DNA from: Psychroflexus sp. ALD_RP9
GTDB lineage: Bacteria > Bacteroidota > Bacteroidia > Flavobacteriales > Flavobacteriaceae
Direction of reading: 5' to 3'
NCBI RefSeq assembly: GCF_017311165.1
Contig: NZ_CP062973.1
Location: 558,001-622,000 of the forward strand
Length of the DNA stretch: 64,000 bases
Shown here: positions 20,835-30,190 of the stretch, piece after piece
How positions within the stretch are numbered: position 1 is the first letter of the stretch
Layout: every line of letters starts with the position of its first letter
The notes under the pieces: model-generated
What the model was told of the DNA's origin: nothing
The model's input: the letters and a program-made list of their open reading frames with translations, nothing else
The model's database searches: none
Program-made: the position numbers and the translations under genes

Positions 20835-21939
20835 TTACATAGCGTTTGAGCCAATATTACCTTGTGCTACAATTGTCGCTAATTCATTGGCACTTAAATG
20901 AACATTTACGTAACCATCAACTGTTAATACATCTTCGTAGCCGAACATGGTATCATCATCTAACATCGCTACATTCGAACGGCTCATTCCTGTAGTTCCA
21001 TCAACTGGCATAAAAGTGTATAAAATTCCGCCGCCTTCAGCTGCACTATTCATATGGATATGTGCCGGGTGCATGCCGCCATCAGGTGTTCCATCTAACA
21101 TAATGGTTGCTTGCGCTTCGCCATTAACGCGTTCTTCAAATAAAACTGATCCGCTAATGCCTGCGACGTCTTTTTCGCCTAAAGGATATGATACAGATTC
21201 GCCTGTTAATTCATTTTGACCAATATCACCTTGTGCTACAATTGTCGCTAATTCATTGGCACTTAAATGAACGTTTACGTAACCATCAACTGATAATACA
21301 TCTTCGTAGCCGAACATGGTATCATCATCTAACATCGCTACATTCGAACGGCTCATTCCTGTAGTTCCATCAACTGGCATAAAAGTGTATAAAATTCCGC
21401 CACCTTCAGCTGCTGTATTCATATGGATATGTGCCGGGTGCATGCCGCCATCTGGTGTTCCATCTAACATGATAGTTGCTTGCGCTTCGCCATTAACGCG
21501 TTCTTCAAATAAAACTGATCCGCTAATGCCTGCGACATCTTTTTCGCCTAACATGTATGATTTAGATTCGCCTGTTAATTCATTTTGACCAATATCACCT
21601 TGTGCTACAATTGTCGCTAATTCATTGGCACTTAAATGAACATTTACGTAACCATCAACTGTTAATACATCTTCGTAGCCGAACATGGTATCATCATCTA
21701 ACATTGCTACATTCGAACGGCTCATTCCTGTAGTTCCATCAACTGGCATAAAAGTGTATAAAATTCCGCCACCTTCAGCTGCTGTATTCATGTGAATGTG
21801 TGCCGGATGCATGCCGCCATCTGGTGTTCCATCTAACATGATAGTTGCTTGCGCTTCACCATTAACGCGTTCTTCAAATAAAACTGATCCGCTAATACCT
21901 GCGACATCTTTTTCGCCTAACATGTATGATTTAGATTCG
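20835..21939. repeat. Tandem 369-bp repeats inside the CHRD gene
   Basis: The string CCTGTTAATTCATTTTGACC recurs at 21202, 21571 and 21940, an exact 369-base (123-codon) period. Units 20835-21201 (last unit, slightly short), 21202-21570 and 21571-21939 differ by only scattered substitutions, many synonymous. A fourth, diverged unit follows to about 22300. This points to recent duplication or ongoing homogenisation. Confidence 0.9.
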
Positions 21940-22409
21940 CCTGTTAATTCATTTTGACCAATATCACCTTGTGCTACAACAGTTTCTAGTTCATCAGCAC
22001 TTAAATGAATATTGATGTAGCCATCAAATTCGAGAAGACTTTGGTAGCTAATTGGGTCACCATCATTAGTTTGTGTTACAATAGTTTCACTAATACCAGT
22101 AGCACCATTTACGTCATTTAAAGAAACGGCAATTGCACCACCTTCAGCTGCTGTGTTCATGTGGATGTGGGATGGATGCATACCATCTTGAGGTGTTCCA
22201 GTAACATCAAGTCTCACTAAAACACTGCCATCTGTTTGTTCTGAAAAAACAGCTGTTCCAGAAATCCCAGAAGCCGAACGCTCAAATAAATCGTAAGTTT
22301 TAGATTCACCAGTTGGATTTACTGGTGACATGTTGTTGTCATCATCGTCACAGCTTATAAAAAAGCTTGCTGCGATGAACAAAATTGTAAGTGATTTTAA
22401 AAATTTCAT
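20835..22409 (-). CDS. Surface lipoprotein with four CHRD domains
   Basis: The 524-residue protein has a lipoprotein signal ending ISC, followed by an Asp run (CDDDDNN), which suggests surface export. It then has four CHRD domains of 123 residues, each carrying H(P)xHIHMNTAAEGG and ending NVHLSANELATIVAQG (or a variant). The first, N-terminal unit is divergent; the other three are almost identical. CHRD domains were defined in chordin and occur in bacterial secreted proteins; the conserved HxH could bind metal, which is inference. It is transcribed alone. The DNA repeat structure is listed separately. Confidence 0.88.
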   Translation of the reverse strand: MKFLKSLTILFIAASFFISCDDDDNNMSPVNPTGESKTYDLFERSASGISGTAVFSEQTDGSVLVRLDVTGTPQDGMHPSHIHMNTAAEGGAIAVSLNDVNGATGISETIVTQTNDGDPISYQSLLEFDGYINIHLSADELETVVAQGDIGQNELTGESKSYMLGEKDVAGISGSVLFEERVNGEAQATIMLDGTPDGGMHPAHIHMNTAAEGGGILYTFMPVDGTTGMSRSNVAMLDDDTMFGYEDVLTVDGYVNVHLSANELATIVAQGDIGQNELTGESKSYMLGEKDVAGISGSVLFEERVNGEAQATIMLDGTPDGGMHPAHIHMNTAAEGGGILYTFMPVDGTTGMSRSNVAMLDDDTMFGYEDVLSVDGYVNVHLSANELATIVAQGDIGQNELTGESVSYPLGEKDVAGISGSVLFEERVNGEAQATIMLDGTPDGGMHPAHIHMNSAAEGGGILYTFMPVDGTTGMSRSNVAMLDDDTMFGYEDVLTVDGYVNVHLSANELATIVAQGNIGSNAM

Positions 22410-22516
22410 AGTATTATTTTTGATTCGCTTTTATTTACGGACCAAAACAAACTATGGTTCACTCAAAATCAGTCAAAGTTTAAATCTTAACAGTATTTAA
22501 CGTGAAATAAAAATAT

Positions 22517-23152
22517 TTAAGGAATATTAAGATACTTATGCGTTTGTAAAGAAATCTTCCATTTTGGGTATTTCATTACATATTCAACGATCATTGGCAT
22601 CATTTTTTCGCGGACACTCCATTCTGGCTGAAGATATAATTGGCAGGATGAATTTTTAATTAACTCAGCTTGTTGTTCGGCAAATTTTAAATCATGTTTA
22701 TTATAGATAATCACTTTAAGCTCATTAGCGACTTTATAAATTTCTGGTTTAGGAAGTTTGATTTTCTTAGGAGATAAACAAATCCAATCCCAATGACCCG
22801 TTAATTCGTAAGCTCCAGAAGTTTCAATATGAATATTGAGTCCTAATGATTTTAGTTGAGCGGTTAATGGATTCATATTCCAAGTTAAAGGCTCACCACC
22901 TGTAATCACGATTGTATCGCTGTACATTTTAGCAGATTTAACGATCTCTGAAATAGCTGTTGGCGGATGTGTATTGGGATTCCAGCTTTCTTTAACATCA
23001 CACCAATGACAGCCAACATCGCAACCTCCAATTCTAATAAAATACGCAGCTGTTCCTGTATGATGGCCTTCACCTTGAATTGTATAAAACTGCTCCATCA
23101 GAGGCAGCATTTCACCTTTATTGACTAATTCTTTTGTTTCTTTTTCAAGCAT
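22517..23152 (-). CDS. queE: 7-carboxy-7-deazaguanine synthase QueE
   Basis: The 211-residue radical-SAM enzyme makes the deazaguanine ring of the queuosine precursor. The cluster motif is CX3CX2C (C44, C48, C51 in IGGCDVGCHWCDVKESW), characteristic of the QueE family. The substrate region QFYTIQGEGHHTGTAAYFIR precedes it, and VITGGEPLTWNM follows. queC and queD are not nearby. It is transcribed alone and divergent from the lipoprotein gene at 23226. Confidence 0.94.
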   Translation of the reverse strand: MLEKETKELVNKGEMLPLMEQFYTIQGEGHHTGTAAYFIRIGGCDVGCHWCDVKESWNPNTHPPTAISEIVKSAKMYSDTIVITGGEPLTWNMNPLTAQLKSLGLNIHIETSGAYELTGHWDWICLSPKKIKLPKPEIYKVANELKVIIYNKHDLKFAEQQAELIKNSSCQLYLQPEWSVREKMMPMIVEYVMKYPKWKISLQTHKYLNIP

Positions 23153-23225
23153 ATCGCAAAGATAATTATATTTTTGGCATTAGTTTTTGAATTAAAAAAT
23201 ATCCGAAATTTAAACCATACTAATC

Positions 23226-23810
23226 ATGACTCATTTCAAATTTATTACAGCTTCCTTTTTAGTGATTTTTCTAATTCTTTCTTGCAACTCTGATCAAGCC
23301 TATCTTATTGCAGAAAATAAAGTTGGCAAGATTACGAATTCAACAAAAATTAATGAATTAGAACTGCTATTTCCAAAAGATTCTATCGTTAAACCGAATT
23401 ACAAAAACAGGTTTGAAGCCAATGGAAACGATGTATACATTTATGAAAATGGTGACTTAAGCTTAAAAATACAACCTAGAATTTATGGCGATAGTACAAG
23501 TACGATTCGGGAAATTCAAATTATAAATCCAAAATATAAAACTGCTAATGGCTTAAATGTGAATAGTGATTTTAAAACTATTTATGAGAATTACAGCATC
23601 AAAACGATTCAAAATAGCTTTAAGAATATCATCGTAGATATTAAAGAGTTTGGTCTATATGTTATTATAGATAAAGCTGAATTACCAAGTAATCTTCGAT
23701 ACGACCGAACTTCAACTATAACTGAAACTCAAATACCAAATCAGGCCAAATTTAAATATGTTTGGTTTGCTTTTGATGCACCTCAAGAAGTTGCAGACCA
23801 AAAAGAATAA
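23226..23810 (+). CDS. Hypothetical lipoprotein
   Basis: I do not recognise this 194-residue protein. It has a lipoprotein signal (hydrophobic segment then LILSC at 17-21), then an N-terminal VGKITNSTKINELELLFPKDS region reminiscent of small flavobacterial lipoproteins that monitor a short beta-rich domain, and a C-terminus ending in polar residues. A perfect TATTTTTG -7 box (23169-23176) lies upstream. The hydrolase gene starts 10 bases after its stop, so the two are probably cotranscribed. Confidence 0.7.
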   Translation: MTHFKFITASFLVIFLILSCNSDQAYLIAENKVGKITNSTKINELELLFPKDSIVKPNYKNRFEANGNDVYIYENGDLSLKIQPRIYGDSTSTIREIQIINPKYKTANGLNVNSDFKTIYENYSIKTIQNSFKNIIVDIKEFGLYVIIDKAELPSNLRYDRTSTITETQIPNQAKFKYVWFAFDAPQEVADQKE

Positions 23811-23820
23811 AGCTAAAAAA

Positions 23821-24666
23821 ATGCCTAAAAAAATAATAAAGAAATTTGCCCCTAGAATTATTGGTTTCAAATTAAACACACAATTCAAATTAAACAAAGA
23901 GAAAGCTTTAAACAAAGCTTACCAATTGTTTTCTACACCTCGAAAAGGCGATATAAAACCACATCAAGCTCAATTTTTAAAAACGGCAGAAGCTCAAAAA
24001 CACAGCATCCACTCGTATCAAATTCAAACTTATCATTGGCCTGGAAATGGCGAGACTGTTTTACTAGTTCACGGCTGGGATAGTAATACTTCTAGATGGA
24101 AAAGCTTAGTTAAAGAGTTAAAAGCGAGCAACTTTAATATTATTGCTTTTGATGCACCAGCTCACGGCAATTCAACGGGAGCATTGTTAAATGTTCCTTT
24201 ATATGCTGAAGTTTTAGAAGAACTCATTTCTATACACAAACCCAACTACTTAGTCGGTCATAGTATTGGTGCAATGACACTTATTTTTAATCAATTCAAA
24301 TTTAAAGATTCAAACAAAATAAAAAAGCAAGTTTTGCTTGGTGCGCCTTCTGAAATGAAACTTATAATGAAGGACTATCAAAAGATACTTCAACTTAGTC
24401 CAAAATTCATGTCAGAACTCAATACATATTTTAAACAAAAATTTGGTTACTACTTTCAAGAGTTTTCTATCGCTGAATTTGCAAAATCGGTTCATGTTCC
24501 TAGCCTTATTATTCATGACCAATATGATAAGATAGCACCTGTAGAAGCAGCTAAATCTATCAGTAAAAACTTAAAAAATAGTCGGCTTATCATTACTGAA
24601 GGTGCAGGGCATTCACTTAAAAATAATGATATTGATAAAAATATACTTAAATTTATTCAGTCTTAA
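23821..24666 (+). CDS. Alpha/beta hydrolase
   Basis: Starting at ATG 23821, just after the previous stop, gives 281 residues. An earlier in-frame ATG at 23758 would overlap the lipoprotein gene by 53 bases. Motifs of the alpha/beta hydrolase fold: oxyanion strand LLVHGWDSNTSRW near 81-93, nucleophile S148 in VGHSIGAM, acid D236 in IHDQYDKIAP and H264 in EGAGHSL. The catalytic triad is complete. The substrate is unknown; esterase or lipase-like activity is likely. No signal peptide is visible, so it is cytoplasmic. Confidence 0.85.
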   Translation: MPKKIIKKFAPRIIGFKLNTQFKLNKEKALNKAYQLFSTPRKGDIKPHQAQFLKTAEAQKHSIHSYQIQTYHWPGNGETVLLVHGWDSNTSRWKSLVKELKASNFNIIAFDAPAHGNSTGALLNVPLYAEVLEELISIHKPNYLVGHSIGAMTLIFNQFKFKDSNKIKKQVLLGAPSEMKLIMKDYQKILQLSPKFMSELNTYFKQKFGYYFQEFSIAEFAKSVHVPSLIIHDQYDKIAPVEAAKSISKNLKNSRLIITEGAGHSLKNNDIDKNILKFIQS

Positions 24667-24671
24667 AAGCT

Positions 24672-25367
24672 ATGAATCATCCCATTAGAATAAATAAATT
24701 TTTAAGCCAAGCAGGTTATTGCTCAAGACGTGAAGCCGATGCTCTAATTAAACAAGGTCGTGTTACCATAAATAAAGAAGTGCCTAAAATGGGACAAAAG
24801 GTAAACCCTAATGATCAAGTTTATGTTGATAACAAATTAGTTAAAATAGAACTTAAAGAAAAGGTTTACTTGGCATTTAACAAGCCTAAAGGTGTGGTTT
24901 GTACAACCAATTCTAAAGTTGAAAAAAACAATATTGTTGATTATATTAATTATCCTGAGCGCATTTACCCTGTAGGACGACTTGATAAAATGAGTGAAGG
25001 CTTAATTTTAATGACAAATGATGGTGAAATTGTGAACCAAATTTTAAGAGCAAGACACCACCACGAAAAAGAATACATTGTTAAAGTAGTTAAACCCATT
25101 ACAAATCAATTTATTGATAAATTACGTCATGGTGTGCCCATTCTTGATACTATAACTCGAGAATGTAAGGTTGAAAAAATTGATACCTACACCTTCAAAA
25201 TTATCCTAACACAAGGATTAAACAGACAAATAAGACGTATGTGTGAAGCTTTAGATTATCGTGTTACAAAATTAAAACGTATCAGAATTAAACATATTAA
25301 GCTAGATATTGAAGTTGGCCAATATAGGCATTTAACTACAGCTGAAATAAATGGCTTACAACATTAA
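24672..25367 (+). CDS. rluF: 23S rRNA pseudouridine synthase RluF
   Basis: The 231-residue protein has an N-terminal S4 RNA-binding domain (INKFLSQAGYCSRREADALI, residues 7-26) and a RsuA-family catalytic domain with the active-site aspartate D105 in GRLDKMSEGLILMTNDG. The HHHEKEYIVKV and LNRQIRRMCEALDYRV motifs favour RluF (pseudouridine 2604 of 23S rRNA) over RluB or RsuA. It lies in a tight run of genes with 5- to 14-base gaps. Confidence 0.88.
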   Translation: MNHPIRINKFLSQAGYCSRREADALIKQGRVTINKEVPKMGQKVNPNDQVYVDNKLVKIELKEKVYLAFNKPKGVVCTTNSKVEKNNIVDYINYPERIYPVGRLDKMSEGLILMTNDGEIVNQILRARHHHEKEYIVKVVKPITNQFIDKLRHGVPILDTITRECKVEKIDTYTFKIILTQGLNRQIRRMCEALDYRVTKLKRIRIKHIKLDIEVGQYRHLTTAEINGLQH

Positions 25368-25381
25368 TACATCATATTATA

Positions 25382-25804
25382 ATGAAAAATATAAACCCGT
25401 TTCATCTTGCTATTCCAGTTAAGGACATTAATGAAAGTCGAGATTTTTATACAACAGTTCTTCAGTTAAAAGAAGGCCGAAGTGACTCTCATTGGGTAGA
25501 TTATGATTTTTTTGGCCATCAATTTGTTATTCATGAAAGTAAAAACTTTAGCCAAACCGAAGTTGTAAGCCAGGTTGATGGCCACAACGTGCCTGTGCCT
25601 CATTTTGGTGTAGTTTTAGAATGGGAACAATTTTGGGAATTTGCTGAGCATCTTAAAAAACAATCAATTAGATTTATCATTGAACCTTACATAAGATTTA
25701 AAAATAAGCCTGGAGAGCAAGCTACGATGTTTTTTAAAGATCCAAGTGAGAATGCACTCGAATTTAAGAGCTTTAAAAATATGAACCAACTCTTTGCCAA
25801 ATGA
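25382..25804 (+). CDS. VOC-family (glyoxalase/bleomycin-resistance-like) protein
   Basis: At 140 residues this is a single-chain VOC protein with two beta-alpha-beta-beta-beta modules: NPFHLAIPVKDINESRDFYTTVL at the N-terminus and VPHFGVVLEWEQFWEFAEHL in the second half, ending in FFKDPSENALEFKSF. His9 and the late Glu are candidate metal ligands. The reaction is unknown. The stop overlaps the AI-2E permease start (ATGA). Confidence 0.82.
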   Translation: MKNINPFHLAIPVKDINESRDFYTTVLQLKEGRSDSHWVDYDFFGHQFVIHESKNFSQTEVVSQVDGHNVPVPHFGVVLEWEQFWEFAEHLKKQSIRFIIEPYIRFKNKPGEQATMFFKDPSENALEFKSFKNMNQLFAK

Positions 25805-26868
25805 AAACACTATCACCAAAATTAGTTAGACAGCTTTTTATATTAATGATTATTATTTCACTTGGATTTTTGATATTCATAGAAATATTGCCTTATTTAT
25901 CAGGTGTTTTAGGTGCCATAACTTTTTATGTTTTACTCAGAGGTTTCATGAGAAAGATGAAAGCCAAAGGCTGGAACGAAAACTTATCTGTAAGCATACT
26001 TCTCACCGGATCATTTATACTCATACTATTACCAATAGCAGGTATTGTTTTAATGCTGTCTTCAAAAATCTCAAAAGCAGTTAAAAACTCAGAAGTTGTC
26101 GTAAACGCCGTGAATTCTCAAATTAAAGAAATTGAACATTTAACAGGCTATAAATTAGCATCGAGCATAGACACAGGAGCAGTTACAAATTGGATTTCAA
26201 ATAATTTACAAGGATTTGCCGGCAGCACATTTGAAATATTTATTGCTATTAGCATTATGTACTTTTTATTATACTACATGCTATTAAACCAAAAAAAACT
26301 CTCTTCTTCTTTAGAAACCTATATCCCTATCGGTGTTGAAAATCTAAAAATTATTGCTAAAGAATCAGGTAAAAAAGTAAAGGCTAATGCCATAGGAATT
26401 CCGTTAGTAGCATTAATACAAGGTATAATTTCATTAATTGGTTATTGGATTTTCGGAGTTCCAGATCCATTATTTTGGTTTGTTATTACAGCCATAGGCT
26501 CTATGATTCCATTTATTGGAACAGCAATCGGCTTTTTGCCAGTAACTTTGTTAATGATTTATCAAGGAGATAACTTTGCAGCTATTGGTGTTTTACTTTA
26601 TGGTTTTATTATTGTTGGGTCTTCAGATAACATTGTGCGCTTACTAATTTTAAAAAAAATGGCTAATGAACATCCACTCATCACTTTAATTGGTGTTATT
26701 ATCGGCGTCCCTTTATTTGGCTTTATTGGACTAATTTTTGGTCCACTCCTAATATCTTTATTTTTGCTTATTGTAGTGATTTATAAAAAAGAATATGGTG
26801 AAATTGAAAATGCACGCCAAGAAAAAAGCCTCAACAATGAACTTGAAAAAAAACAAATACAAGAATAA
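25801..26868 (+). CDS. AI-2E family transporter (membrane permease)
   Basis: This 355-residue integral membrane protein of the AI-2E/UPF0118 family has clusters of hydrophobic segments (about 10-55, 65-90, 150-170, 205-260 and 265-325) and the conserved GSMIPFIGTAIGFLPVTL region typical of the family. Members export signals or ions in different bacteria, so no substrate is assigned. It overlaps the VOC gene by 4 bases and the YkvA-like gene at its 3' end, which indicates translational coupling. Confidence 0.85.
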   Translation: MKTLSPKLVRQLFILMIIISLGFLIFIEILPYLSGVLGAITFYVLLRGFMRKMKAKGWNENLSVSILLTGSFILILLPIAGIVLMLSSKISKAVKNSEVVVNAVNSQIKEIEHLTGYKLASSIDTGAVTNWISNNLQGFAGSTFEIFIAISIMYFLLYYMLLNQKKLSSSLETYIPIGVENLKIIAKESGKKVKANAIGIPLVALIQGIISLIGYWIFGVPDPLFWFVITAIGSMIPFIGTAIGFLPVTLLMIYQGDNFAAIGVLLYGFIIVGSSDNIVRLLILKKMANEHPLITLIGVIIGVPLFGFIGLIFGPLLISLFLLIVVIYKKEYGEIENARQEKSLNNELEKKQIQE

Positions 26869-27259
26869 GAACAAGATTGACGAAGCTTACGTTAAAGCTG
26901 AGTCTAAAAAAGTTTCAGAGAAAGATATTGACGAAACGCTTAGTCGTCAACAACAATTATTAAATAAACTGAAGCATAAAAAATGGGATCACATAAAAAC
27001 TGAAGTTTTACAACTTATAGAAATGCTTAAAGCTTTTAAAAATAAAACCTACACAAAAACCCCATGGAAAAGCATTTCAGCCATAACATTTACACTCCTA
27101 TACATTATTAACCCATTAGACTTAGCTCCAGATTTTATACCTTTCATAGGTTACTTAGACGATATCAGTGTGCTAACGTTCTGCCTTAATCTAGTAAAAA
27201 GTGATATTAACGATTTTAAGACTTGGAAAGAGCATCAAGAAACGTCAATAGATGTTTAA
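26837..27259 (+). CDS. YkvA-family (DUF1232) membrane-associated protein
   Basis: The DUF1232 signature ISAITFTLLYIINPLDLAPDFIPFIGYLDDISVL is near the C-terminus. The basic N-terminus is rich in Lys and Asn. ATG at 26837 gives 140 residues; in-frame ATGs at 26810 and 26795 are also possible and overlap the permease gene more. Function is unknown in the family. The stop codon shares bases with the folD stop on the other strand. Confidence 0.78.
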   Translation: MNLKKNKYKNKNKIDEAYVKAESKKVSEKDIDETLSRQQQLLNKLKHKKWDHIKTEVLQLIEMLKAFKNKTYTKTPWKSISAITFTLLYIINPLDLAPDFIPFIGYLDDISVLTFCLNLVKSDINDFKTWKEHQETSIDV

Positions 27260-28146
27260 AGACCTTTTCTTAATCTGTGCTGCTCACGAGCAAGAAGTGT
27301 ATTTTTTAATAACATTGCAATAGTCATTGGGCCAACGCCACCAGGAACAGGAGTAATATGTGATGCCTTTTTGCTCACGTTTTCATAATCTACGTCACCT
27401 GTAATCACATAACCCTTTTTAGTAGTATCATCAGGTACGCGCGTAATTCCAACATCGATAATTACCGCATCATCTTTTACCATTTCAGCTTTTAAAAAGT
27501 TTGGTATTCCTAAAGCGGAAATAATAATATCTGCTTGGCTTGTAATCTGAGTGATATTTTTGGTGTGGCTGTGTGTTAAAGTAACGGTTGAATTTCCAGG
27601 CCAGCCTTTACGGCCCATCAAAATACTCATGGGACGACCAACAATATGACTTCTACCAATAACAACGGTATGTTTACCGTTAGTTTGAACGTTATAGCGC
27701 TCTAGTAGTTCTAATATACCAAATGGTGTAGCTGGTATAAATGAAGTCATATCAAGCGCCATTTTGCCAAAATTTGTTGGATGAAAACCATCTACATCTT
27801 TATTAGGATCTATACGCATAATTACTTTTTGAGTATCAATTTGCTTGGGTAATGGCAATTGAACTATAAAACCATCAATATCCTCATCTTCATTTAATTG
27901 ATCGATTTTGTCGAGTAATTCTAATTCAGAAATTGTTCCAGAAAGCTTAACTAAAGTCGATTTAAAACCAACACGTTCACATGACCTTACTTTACTACCA
28001 ACATAAGTTAAACTAGCGCCATCGTTACCTACAATTACTGCGGCCAAATGAGGGACTTTCTCATTTTTTGCCTTCATTTTTTCAACTTCAGCAGTAATTT
28101 CGTTTTTGATATCATTGCTTACTTTTTTGCCGTCTAGTATTGTCAT
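27256..28146 (-). CDS. folD: Bifunctional methylenetetrahydrofolate dehydrogenase / methenyltetrahydrofolate cyclohydrolase
   Basis: ATG at 28146 (MTILDGKKVSNDI) gives 296 residues, a standard FolD. An ATG 7 codons upstream is less likely. It interconverts 5,10-methylene-, methenyl- and 10-formyl-THF in the cytoplasm. The catalytic lysine lies in YVGSKVRSCERVGF, with DGFIVQLPLPKQI and the dinucleotide-binding VIGRSHIVGRPM block following, and PVPGGVGPMTIAMLL at the C-terminus. It lies 27 bases after ffh in the same operon. Confidence 0.95.
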   Translation of the reverse strand: MTILDGKKVSNDIKNEITAEVEKMKAKNEKVPHLAAVIVGNDGASLTYVGSKVRSCERVGFKSTLVKLSGTISELELLDKIDQLNEDEDIDGFIVQLPLPKQIDTQKVIMRIDPNKDVDGFHPTNFGKMALDMTSFIPATPFGILELLERYNVQTNGKHTVVIGRSHIVGRPMSILMGRKGWPGNSTVTLTHSHTKNITQITSQADIIISALGIPNFLKAEMVKDDAVIIDVGITRVPDDTTKKGYVITGDVDYENVSKKASHITPVPGGVGPMTIAMLLKNTLLAREQHRLRKGL

Positions 28147-28173
28147 TTTATCTGTGTTGTAAACCAATATTAT

Positions 28174-29505
28174 TTATTGCTTCATGTTTTGCATCATTTG
28201 CATCATCTTTTTTCCACCGCCGCCTTGCATCATTTTCATCATTTTGCTCATTTGGCTAAATTGTTTGAGCAATTGGTTAACCTCTTGAACAGAAGTACCA
28301 GAGCCTTTACCAATTCTACGTTTACGACTTGAATTGATAATATTAGGATTTGCACGCTCTTTTGGTGTCATAGAATGAATAATAGCTTCAATATGCTTAA
28401 AGGCATCATCATCTATATCCATGTTTTTCATCATTTTTCCAGCGCCAGGAATCATACCCATCAAGTCTTTCATGCTACCCATTTTTTTAACTTGCTGGAT
28501 TTGGCTAAGAAAATCATCAAAACCAAATTTATTTTTAGCGATTTTCTTCTGAAGTTTTCTGGCTTCCTCTTCGTCATATTGCTCCTGAGCACGTTCTACT
28601 AAAGAGACAACGTCACCCATTCCTAAAATTCTATCAGCCATACGTGATGGATAAAAAATGTCTATGGCATCCATCTTTTCTCCAGTACCAATAAATTTAA
28701 TTGGTTTATTAACGACTGATTTGATAGAAATAGCAGCACCGCCACGCGTATCACCATCTAATTTGGTTAAAATAACGCCATCAAAATCTAAAACATCATT
28801 AAAAGCTTTTGCAGTATTTACAGCATCCTGACCTGTCATAGCATCAACTACAAAGAGCGTTTCATTAGGTTGAATTGTTTGGTGTATGTCTGAAATTTCA
28901 TTCATCATTTGCTCATCTACAGCCAATCGACCCGCGGTATCAAGAATAACTACATTGTGGCCATTTTGTTTAGCGTGTGCAATAGCATCTTGCGCAATCT
29001 TAACAGGATTTTTTTCTTCTTTATTAGAGAAAACTTCAACATTTATTTGTTCTCCAACTACGTGTAATTGATCTATAGCAGCTGGTCTATAAACATCACA
29101 TGCTACTAATAAAGGTTTACGTGTTTTTTTTGTTTTTAGAAAGTTAGCAAGCTTACCTGAAAATGTCGTTTTACCAGAACCTTGCAAGCCAGACATTAAA
29201 ATAACCGATGGTGAGCTTGATAAATCAACACCTTCAGCATCGCCACCCATCAAATCTGTTAATTCGTCTTTAACGATTTTTACCATTAATTGGTTAGGCT
29301 TTAATGATTTTAAAACGTTTTGACCAATAGCCTTTTCTTTTACAGTATTTGTAAAATTCTTAGCAATTTTAAAGTTAACATCAGCATCAACTAGAGCTCT
29401 TCTAACTTCTTTTAAAGTTTCGGCTACATTTACTTCGGTAATTTGACCGTGACCTTTAAGTACATGAAAGGCTTTATCTAACTTATCACTTAAACTATCA
29501 AACAT
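28174..29505 (-). CDS. ffh: Signal recognition particle GTPase Ffh (SRP54)
   Basis: The 443-residue SRP protein binds 4.5S RNA and signal sequences at the ribosome and docks with FtsY. It has an N domain (1-90), a G domain with MSGLQGSGKTTFSGKLA near 107-123, DTAGRLAVDE and TKLDGDTRGG, and a Met-rich M domain from about 325 ending MMKMMQGGGGKKMMQMM. It is cotranscribed with folD. Its 4.5S RNA gene was not seen in the window. Confidence 0.96.
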   Translation of the reverse strand: MFDSLSDKLDKAFHVLKGHGQITEVNVAETLKEVRRALVDADVNFKIAKNFTNTVKEKAIGQNVLKSLKPNQLMVKIVKDELTDLMGGDAEGVDLSSSPSVILMSGLQGSGKTTFSGKLANFLKTKKTRKPLLVACDVYRPAAIDQLHVVGEQINVEVFSNKEEKNPVKIAQDAIAHAKQNGHNVVILDTAGRLAVDEQMMNEISDIHQTIQPNETLFVVDAMTGQDAVNTAKAFNDVLDFDGVILTKLDGDTRGGAAISIKSVVNKPIKFIGTGEKMDAIDIFYPSRMADRILGMGDVVSLVERAQEQYDEEEARKLQKKIAKNKFGFDDFLSQIQQVKKMGSMKDLMGMIPGAGKMMKNMDIDDDAFKHIEAIIHSMTPKERANPNIINSSRKRRIGKGSGTSVQEVNQLLKQFSQMSKMMKMMQGGGGKKMMQMMQNMKQ

Positions 29506-29570
29506 ATTCTTAATCAGTTTTATGCAAAAGTAAGGATTTGAATCCTATTATTGAAGTTTTTACAAATTAA

Positions 29571-29594
29571 AAAACCACCTAAAAAGGTGGTTTT
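29571..29594 (-). terminator. Terminator after ppa
   Basis: AAAACCACCT (29571-29580) pairs with AGGTGGTTTT (29585-29594) around a 4-nt loop. On the minus strand it is 20 bases past the ppa stop and is followed by a T-run. Confidence 0.85.
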
Positions 29595-29613
29595 AAATTA
29601 ATTATTGTAAGTG

Positions 29614-30120
29614 CTACAAAGCGTAATTATGTTCGCTTCTGTCACTTTCATTATAACGTTTTACAGCTGTTTCTACAAGTTCTTTTGCTTCAACTTCGTC
29701 TCCCCAATTCCCTATTGTAACTTCTTTATCTTCTAAATCTTTATAAGTTCTAAAGAAATGCTCAATCTCTTCTATTAACTGAGGATTAACATCATCAAAT
29801 TTTTGAATTGCTTTACCCATTGGGTCATCAACTGGAACACAGATAATCTTTTCATCCGGACCTTTTTCGTCAGACATATGCAAAACACCAACTGGTCTAA
29901 CTTCAGCAACACAACCTGGAATAACTGGATGCGTAAATAAAACTAGCACATCTAGTGGATCATTATCTAAAGCTAAAGTCTCTGGTACGAAACCATAATC
30001 GGCTGGATATACCATTGAAGTGTATAGCATACGATCGAATCTCATCGTTTTTGTATCAAAATCATACTCGTATTTATTACGACTACCTCTTGGTATTTCT
30101 ATAAAAGCATCAAATGTCAT
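29614..30120 (-). CDS. ppa: Inorganic pyrophosphatase (family I)
   Basis: The 168-residue cytoplasmic enzyme hydrolyses PPi to two phosphates, driving biosynthetic reactions. Residues IEIPRGSRNKYEYD at the start, the metal-binding DNDPLDVLVL block near 53-62, and RPVGVLHMSDEKGPDEKI match the family. Its length fits the bacterial hexameric type. A TAnnTTTG -7 box lies upstream on the minus strand (TAGTTTTG, within 30150-30165). It ends at its own terminator. Confidence 0.95.
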   Translation of the reverse strand: MTFDAFIEIPRGSRNKYEYDFDTKTMRFDRMLYTSMVYPADYGFVPETLALDNDPLDVLVLFTHPVIPGCVAEVRPVGVLHMSDEKGPDEKIICVPVDDPMGKAIQKFDDVNPQLIEEIEHFFRTYKDLEDKEVTIGNWGDEVEAKELVETAVKRYNESDRSEHNYAL

Positions 30121-30190
30121 TATTGTATTTATTAGGTTAAAAAATCGGGTGACAAAACTAATAAAACTTTGCTTATTAGCAGTTTAAATC

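Noticed and set aside
20947..21588. Two similar 90-residue frames on the plus strand (20947-21219 and 21316-21588)
   Set aside because: They are antisense readings of the repeated CHRD gene and are alike only because the DNA repeats.
20835..21939. Regular repeat suggesting a CRISPR array
   Set aside because: The unit is 369 bp, fully coding in frame, with no spacer and no cas genes near.
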